Source of the DNA: Clostridia bacterium
GTDB lineage: Bacteria; Bacillota; Clostridia; Oscillospirales; CAG-272
Assembly: GCA_017462035.1 (NCBI GenBank)
Contig: JAFTRY010000006.1
Location: forward strand, 1 to 64,000
Direction: 5' to 3'
DNA length: 64,000 bases
In this document: piece by piece, positions 60,215-64,000 of the stretch
Layout: each line of letters begins with the position of its first letter
Numbering within the stretch: position 1 is the stretch's first letter
The notes under the pieces: model-generated
The model's input: only the letters and a program-made list of their open reading frames with translations
Told to the model about the DNA's origin: nothing
Databases searched by the model: none
Made by a program: the position numbers and the translations under genes

Positions 60215-61720
60215 TCACTGGGAAACGGTAGGATCGTTTTCCTGTGTATTTGCTTTATCCTGTTTATTTTGCTTCTTTGTTTGGTTGGAATTCTTTCCCT
60301 TATCCTCCCGATTCTCGGATTTCTTTTCCTGGTCTTGGGACTGTTTCTTTTGCAGCATGGTCACGTCCTCTCTGCGGTAGGTCTTGGGTGCTACCTCGGG
60401 CGTTGCCAGCAATCTGACCTTAACGGTACCTGCCAGGGGATTGGTTTCGGTGACGATTCCGTTTCCGTCCACGGTTCTGACAAGAGAGTCGGTGGGCGGT
60501 GTTCGCTTGATCTCATATTCGTAGGTCTCGTGCTCATAACGGAGGCAGCACATGAGTCTGCCGCAGATGCCGGAGATCTTTGCCGAATTCAGAGAAAGAT
60601 TTTGTTCCTTTGCCATTTTAATGGACACCTGTCCGAAGTCGGCTAAGAACAGGCTACAGCAGAGTGGTCTGCCGCACATTCCCATACCGCCCATGAGCTT
60701 TGCCTCATCCCGGATCCCGATCTGTCTGAGCTCGATTCTGGTACGGAACACCGACGCCAGGTCCTTGACCAATTCACGGAAGTCTACCCGTCCCGCTGAG
60801 GTGAAATAGAAAAGCAATTTGGTATTGTCAAAGGTATACTGGGCATCAATGAGCTTCATGTCCAGACCATGGGCGAGGATTTTTTCGTTACAAATTCGGA
60901 AGGCATCTTCCTCCAGCTTTTTATTATCCTCGTGGTGTACTCGGTCTGCCGGCGTTGCCACACGGACAATGGGACGGAGGGGAGGCACCGTATCACTTTC
61001 CTTCACCATGGAATTTCCCATCGTGACTTCCCCAAATTCCTGTCCTCTTGCCGTTTCCACGATGACCGAGGCACCCTTTTTCACAGGTTCCGGCAGGGGG
61101 GCGAAATAGTAGGTCTTTCCGGAATTTTTGAAGCGGACACCCACCACCTCTATCATGGGAACCTCTTCCTCCGTTTTGGCTATATCCTCGGTTGCCCGTT
61201 CCTCGGGGGCGGGAAAGTGGATCTCCTCATATTCGTCACTGACGGGGGGAAAGGGAGCTTTGGCAGGTGGCTGGGGTGTAACGGGGATCAGCTTATCCGC
61301 CGAGCGGCGGTGGGGGGAGGTTTTATGGTTCTGGCGGTTGCCGTGATTCTTATGCTCGGTTTGCTCCTTGCGGGGTTTTTGTTCCCCAGCTTCCTTTTTC
61401 TCCGGTTTTTCCGTTCGAGGCTCCTGCTTGGGAGTCTTTTTTTCCTGTTGCCCGGGAGAGGCTTCGCTTTTGGGGCGGTTATGGTGGTTGCGCTTATGCT
61501 TATGGTGATTTTTTTGCGTATGATTCTCACCGTTCTGTTTCTCGGTGTGCGCATTCTGACCGGCTTTGGGAGTAGGCTTTGTTGTTACGGCAGGTGCAAC
61601 GGGAGTTGTGTTTTCTCCCTTTGCTGCCGGCTCGATAAAATAGCCGCGGCGGCGGGGATGGTGTTTTTTATGTCCCTGAGCTTCGGGCTTTGGGGTGTCG
61701 TTTTTCTTTTCGTTTTCCAT
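60215..61720 (-). CDS. ricT: RicT/YaaT (PSP1 domain) protein with long basic N-terminal extension
   Basis: 501 residues against about 275 for Bacillus RicT. Residues 1-185 are low-complexity, rich in Lys, Pro, Gln, His and Glu. The PSP1 core starts VVGVRFKNSGKTYYFAPLP near 190. It includes FYFTSAGRVDFRELV and the Cys blocks MGMCGRPLCCSLF and SGICGRLMCCLRYEHETYE that hold Fe-S ligands. A basic tail of about 45 residues ends the protein. RicT with RicA and RicF guides RNase Y mRNA processing and affects Spo0A phosphorylation. The gene follows holB as in other Firmicutes. Confidence 0.92.
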   Translation of the reverse strand: MENEKKNDTPKPEAQGHKKHHPRRRGYFIEPAAKGENTTPVAPAVTTKPTPKAGQNAHTEKQNGENHTQKNHHKHKRNHHNRPKSEASPGQQEKKTPKQEPRTEKPEKKEAGEQKPRKEQTEHKNHGNRQNHKTSPHRRSADKLIPVTPQPPAKAPFPPVSDEYEEIHFPAPEERATEDIAKTEEEVPMIEVVGVRFKNSGKTYYFAPLPEPVKKGASVIVETARGQEFGEVTMGNSMVKESDTVPPLRPIVRVATPADRVHHEDNKKLEEDAFRICNEKILAHGLDMKLIDAQYTFDNTKLLFYFTSAGRVDFRELVKDLASVFRTRIELRQIGIRDEAKLMGGMGMCGRPLCCSLFLADFGQVSIKMAKEQNLSLNSAKISGICGRLMCCLRYEHETYEYEIKRTPPTDSLVRTVDGNGIVTETNPLAGTVKVRLLATPEVAPKTYRREDVTMLQKKQSQDQEKKSENREDKGKNSNQTKKQNKQDKANTQENDPTVSQ

Positions 61721-61763
61721 ATTGAACCCTTTCTATGTGATGCCTTACGGCACGGTTGTTTGC

Positions 61764-62795
61764 TCAGATCAGCTCCGCGCTGACAAGCAGTTTAATCAGG
61801 CAGAGGCGGACATTGGCGTTACGGGCATTTTCGTCTATTGCCGAACGGACAGCCTCGTTGAGCTGATAGAGTGTAGGGAGAGAGGCTCCGTCGCAAAGCT
61901 CGATGGCTTCCGTTCGATCTGCATAGAAGGACAGGGGAGCCTCGTCGCTCTTTTTTAGGAGAATTAGGTCTCTCAACGCGTCCGAGACCGCGGAGAGCTG
62001 GTCACGGAGCAGGTCACGCTTTGTGGAAAAGCGGGACAGGAGGGGAAGAATGGTTTTTGAAGAGGGGTGCTTGATGGCGGTAAAGACAAAGTCGGATGCC
62101 AGGGCGCGAAGCTGACGCACCGGTTGGAACACCTTTGGATCCAGGTATTCCAGCGCTTGTCCGATTCCGTTGCCCGCGGCGGTGAGCAACTCCTCGTATC
62201 CCTTTGGGTCGGCGAGCTTCATCTGCGCCGCGCGACGGTCATGCTCGCACAGGTAGCAATCTACCTGTTCCCGAGGGAGCCGTTCGGTACGGAGAATAGG
62301 CGCGCGGCTTCGTATCGTTTCCAAAAGGATCCCCGCGTTTTCGCACAGGAGAAAGAAACGTGCGTAAACCGGAGGCTCCTCTAGGGTCAGCAGGAGCGCA
62401 TTTTGCGCCTGGGGCGTCATACGGTCCGCATCTTCAATTATATAGATCTTATGGTCTGAGTCATTGGGAATGACGTGAACGTCCTCACGGAGAAACCGCA
62501 CACTTTCCACGCCGATGGTGGCTTTTCCGTCACATCCGAGGGGAATCACGTCGGGAGACTTTCCTTCCAGTACCTTTCTGCATCCCGGACAGGTCATGCA
62601 GGGCAGGGGGAGTGCGGGGTCATTGGCGCAGTGGCAGAGCAGTGCGGCGGCGGTGAGCCGGGCGACGGTATGTCTCCCCGAACCGCGGGGACCCTCTAGG
62701 ATCACGGCATGCGGGAGCGTTCCTTCAAGAACGTCGTGCATCAAGCGTTCTCGCAGAGCTTCATTGCCGACTATGGCGGTATACGCTTTCTTCAT
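61764..62795 (-). CDS. holB: DNA polymerase III delta-prime subunit
   Basis: 343 residues. AAA+ clamp-loader blocks are ILEGPRGSGRHTVARL (Walker A with Arg in place of Lys, as expected for a subunit that need not hydrolyse ATP), the zinc cluster CMTCPGCRKV, and KIYIIEDADRMTPQAQNALLLTLEEPP with sensor-like LLETIRSRAPIL. It loads the sliding clamp at the replication fork. It lies 43 bases before ricT on the same strand. Confidence 0.93.
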   Translation of the reverse strand: MKKAYTAIVGNEALRERLMHDVLEGTLPHAVILEGPRGSGRHTVARLTAAALLCHCANDPALPLPCMTCPGCRKVLEGKSPDVIPLGCDGKATIGVESVRFLREDVHVIPNDSDHKIYIIEDADRMTPQAQNALLLTLEEPPVYARFFLLCENAGILLETIRSRAPILRTERLPREQVDCYLCEHDRRAAQMKLADPKGYEELLTAAGNGIGQALEYLDPKVFQPVRQLRALASDFVFTAIKHPSSKTILPLLSRFSTKRDLLRDQLSAVSDALRDLILLKKSDEAPLSFYADRTEAIELCDGASLPTLYQLNEAVRSAIDENARNANVRLCLIKLLVSAELI

Positions 62796-62933
62796 GCTCG
62801 TCCTCCCTATGATTTCATAAACCTACCTTTAATTATATCAAATTTTTTTTACTCTGTCAAGCGAATTAAGGAAACTGAGGAGGCGGGGATGAATATAATT
62901 CAATGAGAAGAAAATTTCGAGGAGGAGATTACA

Positions 62934-63326
62934 TTGAAACAAGAGGCGAAGACGATGGAGGTGTGGCAGGGAAGGATGCCTTTGGCGGTTGTGAAATTAC
63001 GGGGCCGGGGGGCAGAGGGGCGGATGTTGGTCTATGCCACGCCTATGGGAATGTTTGTTTCGGTTCGGATCGGAGGCCTGGGACTGGCTCCCGGGGAGGT
63101 ATACCGTTTGGGGCGCGAGATCGCGCGGCACCGGGAGTTGTTTCCCTGGTTTCCTCCGTTATACGAGCGGGACGGCGAGGCATTTGGACAGGTGATGACT
63201 CAAAAGATTACTCCGGGCGAGTTATGGGGAAGCCGTTTCTTTATTTGGGATCAGCGAGGTGTGGCACTGGAAGGAGAAATGGAGCCTTTCCGTGTCAGAT
63301 CAGGAAGGCACGCTCTCTTTGCGTGA
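62934..63326 (+). CDS. Small hypothetical protein
   Basis: 130 residues. The start is a TTG at 62934, 8 bases after GGAGG; an internal ATG at 62955 is the alternative. It reads as a beta-rich fold (MPLAVVKLRG, RMLVYATPMGMFVSVRIGGLG, WGSRFFIWDQRGVALEGEMEPF) with no membrane segment. I do not recognise the family. The DNA is GC-rich compared with its surroundings. Confidence 0.6.
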   Translation: MKQEAKTMEVWQGRMPLAVVKLRGRGAEGRMLVYATPMGMFVSVRIGGLGLAPGEVYRLGREIARHRELFPWFPPLYERDGEAFGQVMTQKITPGELWGSRFFIWDQRGVALEGEMEPFRVRSGRHALFA

Positions 63327-63366
63327 CGAATCTTTTTTCGGATCTTTTGACAGGTGAAATTGGCTC

Positions 63367-63395
63367 TTGACAGAAAGAGAATTTTCTCTTATAAT
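63367..63395 (+). promoter_or_regulatory. Sigma-A promoter
   Basis: TTGACA (63367-63372), 17-bp spacer, TATAAT (63390-63395). The spacer itself holds AGAGAATTTTCTCT, a perfect palindrome. Confidence 0.9.
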
Positions 63396-63421
63396 GGTAG
63401 GAGAAAACGGAGGATGTGCAA

Positions 63422-64000
63422 ATGAAGCTACAGATGGTTGCCACCTGCTTGTTCGGGTTGGAAAAAATATTGGGTGAGGAGATTGACCGGCTGGGGTGTC
63501 GACGCTTGGAGACTATGGACGGTCGGATTATCTTTGAGGGTGACGAGCACTCGTTAGTCGCGGCTAACCTGCGTCTTAGATGCGCGGAGCGGGTATACAT
63601 TCGGATGGGGGCTTTCACCGCGGACAGCTTTGAGGAATTGTTTGAGGGAACCAAGGCTCTTCCTTGGGAGAGGTGGATTGGAAAGCAGGACGCTTTTCCC
63701 GTAAAGGGGCATGCGATACGGAGCAAGCTCTTTTCGGTTCCCGACTGTCAGAGCATTGTAAAAAAAGCCATTGTCAGCCGTTTGTCCGAGCATTACGGAA
63801 TGAGCTGGTTTCCGGAGGATGACGTAAAATACCAGGTGGAGTTTTTCATCTTTAAAGACATTGCTACCTTGATGATCGATACCTCTGGTGTGGCACTCCA
63901 CAAGAGGGGGTACCGTCCCGTGGCGGGAGAGGCTCCCTTGCGCGAGACGCTGGGTGCGGCACTGGCTACCATTGCCCGTCCCAGGGAGGATGTTTTGTTC
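63422..64000 (+). CDS. THUMP-domain 23S rRNA methyltransferase, 3' end outside window
   Basis: 193 residues are visible; the gene runs off the window. MKLQMVATCLFGLEKILGEEIDRLG is the usual N-terminus of the YpsC/RlmL family. A THUMP domain follows (about 60-160, AIRSKLFSVPDCQSIVKKAI, YQVEFFIFKDIATLMIDTSG). The junction LHKRGYRPVAGEAPLRETLGAAL leads into the Rossmann methyltransferase. It methylates guanine N2 in 23S rRNA. GGAGG lies 8 bases before the ATG. Confidence 0.9.
   Translation, partial: MKLQMVATCLFGLEKILGEEIDRLGCRRLETMDGRIIFEGDEHSLVAANLRLRCAERVYIRMGAFTADSFEELFEGTKALPWERWIGKQDAFPVKGHAIRSKLFSVPDCQSIVKKAIVSRLSEHYGMSWFPEDDVKYQVEFFIFKDIATLMIDTSGVALHKRGYRPVAGEAPLRETLGAALATIARPREDVLF

Noticed and set aside
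59671-60646. Three overlapping plus-strand frames over the repeat cluster
   Set aside because: They cross several hairpins and the ricT gene and have no ribosome site or recognisable motif.

Overview
The window looks like a chromosome segment of a spore-forming member of the Clostridia (Firmicutes), probably an uncultured gut species. The evidence is the genes present (a SpoVT fragment, a DUF4364 regulator, RicT, HolB, PyrR-type pyrimidine control, TmcAL), AGGAGG-type ribosome binding sites, textbook sigma-A promoters (TTGACA, 17 bp, TATAAT) and strong intrinsic terminators. No rRNA, tRNA or CRISPR array was seen.

Layout. 1-3.2 kb: the end of an integrative mobile element (Sel1-repeat protein, a small gene, a large serine recombinase). 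The recombinase reads in frame into the 3' part of a host spoVT gene, so the element appears to sit inside spoVT. 3.8-7.9 kb: phosphoesterase, metallo-beta-lactamase hydrolase, ABC exporter and membrane protein. 8-14.2 kb, minus strand: aconitase, glycerol-1-phosphate dehydrogenase, GH20 hexosaminidase, isocitrate dehydrogenase. 14.3-23.8 kb: membrane proteins, an HPr-like protein, an EEP phosphatase, a TagA glycosyltransferase, ProS, RodA/FtsW and a DUF4830 protein. 24-28.2 kb: an accessory patch with an Ig-like repeat protein, a BspA-type LRR lipoprotein, a copied 26-bp gene fragment that carries a promoter, and a frameshifted membrane gene.

28.3-39 kb: a nearly complete pyrimidine operon (leader terminator, pyrR, pyrC, carB, pyrK, pyrD, pyrF, a PHP phosphoesterase, pyrE, pyrB, pyrI) that lacks carA. 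39-44.7 kb: homoserine dehydrogenase diverging from DUF4364, a sigma-H-like factor, a zinc-ribbon protein and a GH94 phosphorylase. 44.7-46.9 kb: a highly folded non-coding stretch resembling the 3' end of an IS200/IS605 element, then a gene broken by three frameshifts. 47-50 kb: ackA, tmcAL and a small unknown gene.

50.3-59.8 kb is the most system-like block: an AraC regulator, two tandem paralogous solute-binding lipoproteins without permeases, a metallo-beta-lactamase lipoprotein and its cytosolic relative, a secreted protein and a 46-residue peptide, mostly with their own promoters and terminators. It is followed by a dense cluster of inverted repeats (59.86-60.21 kb). The window ends with ricT-holB on the minus strand, a small unknown protein and a THUMP-domain methyltransferase cut by the edge.

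The strongest leads are the integrase-SpoVT fusion, the AraC/lipoprotein/MBL/peptide locus, the structured RNA-like stretch at 44.73-44.92 kb, and the duplicated gene fragment turned promoter at 27.48 kb.
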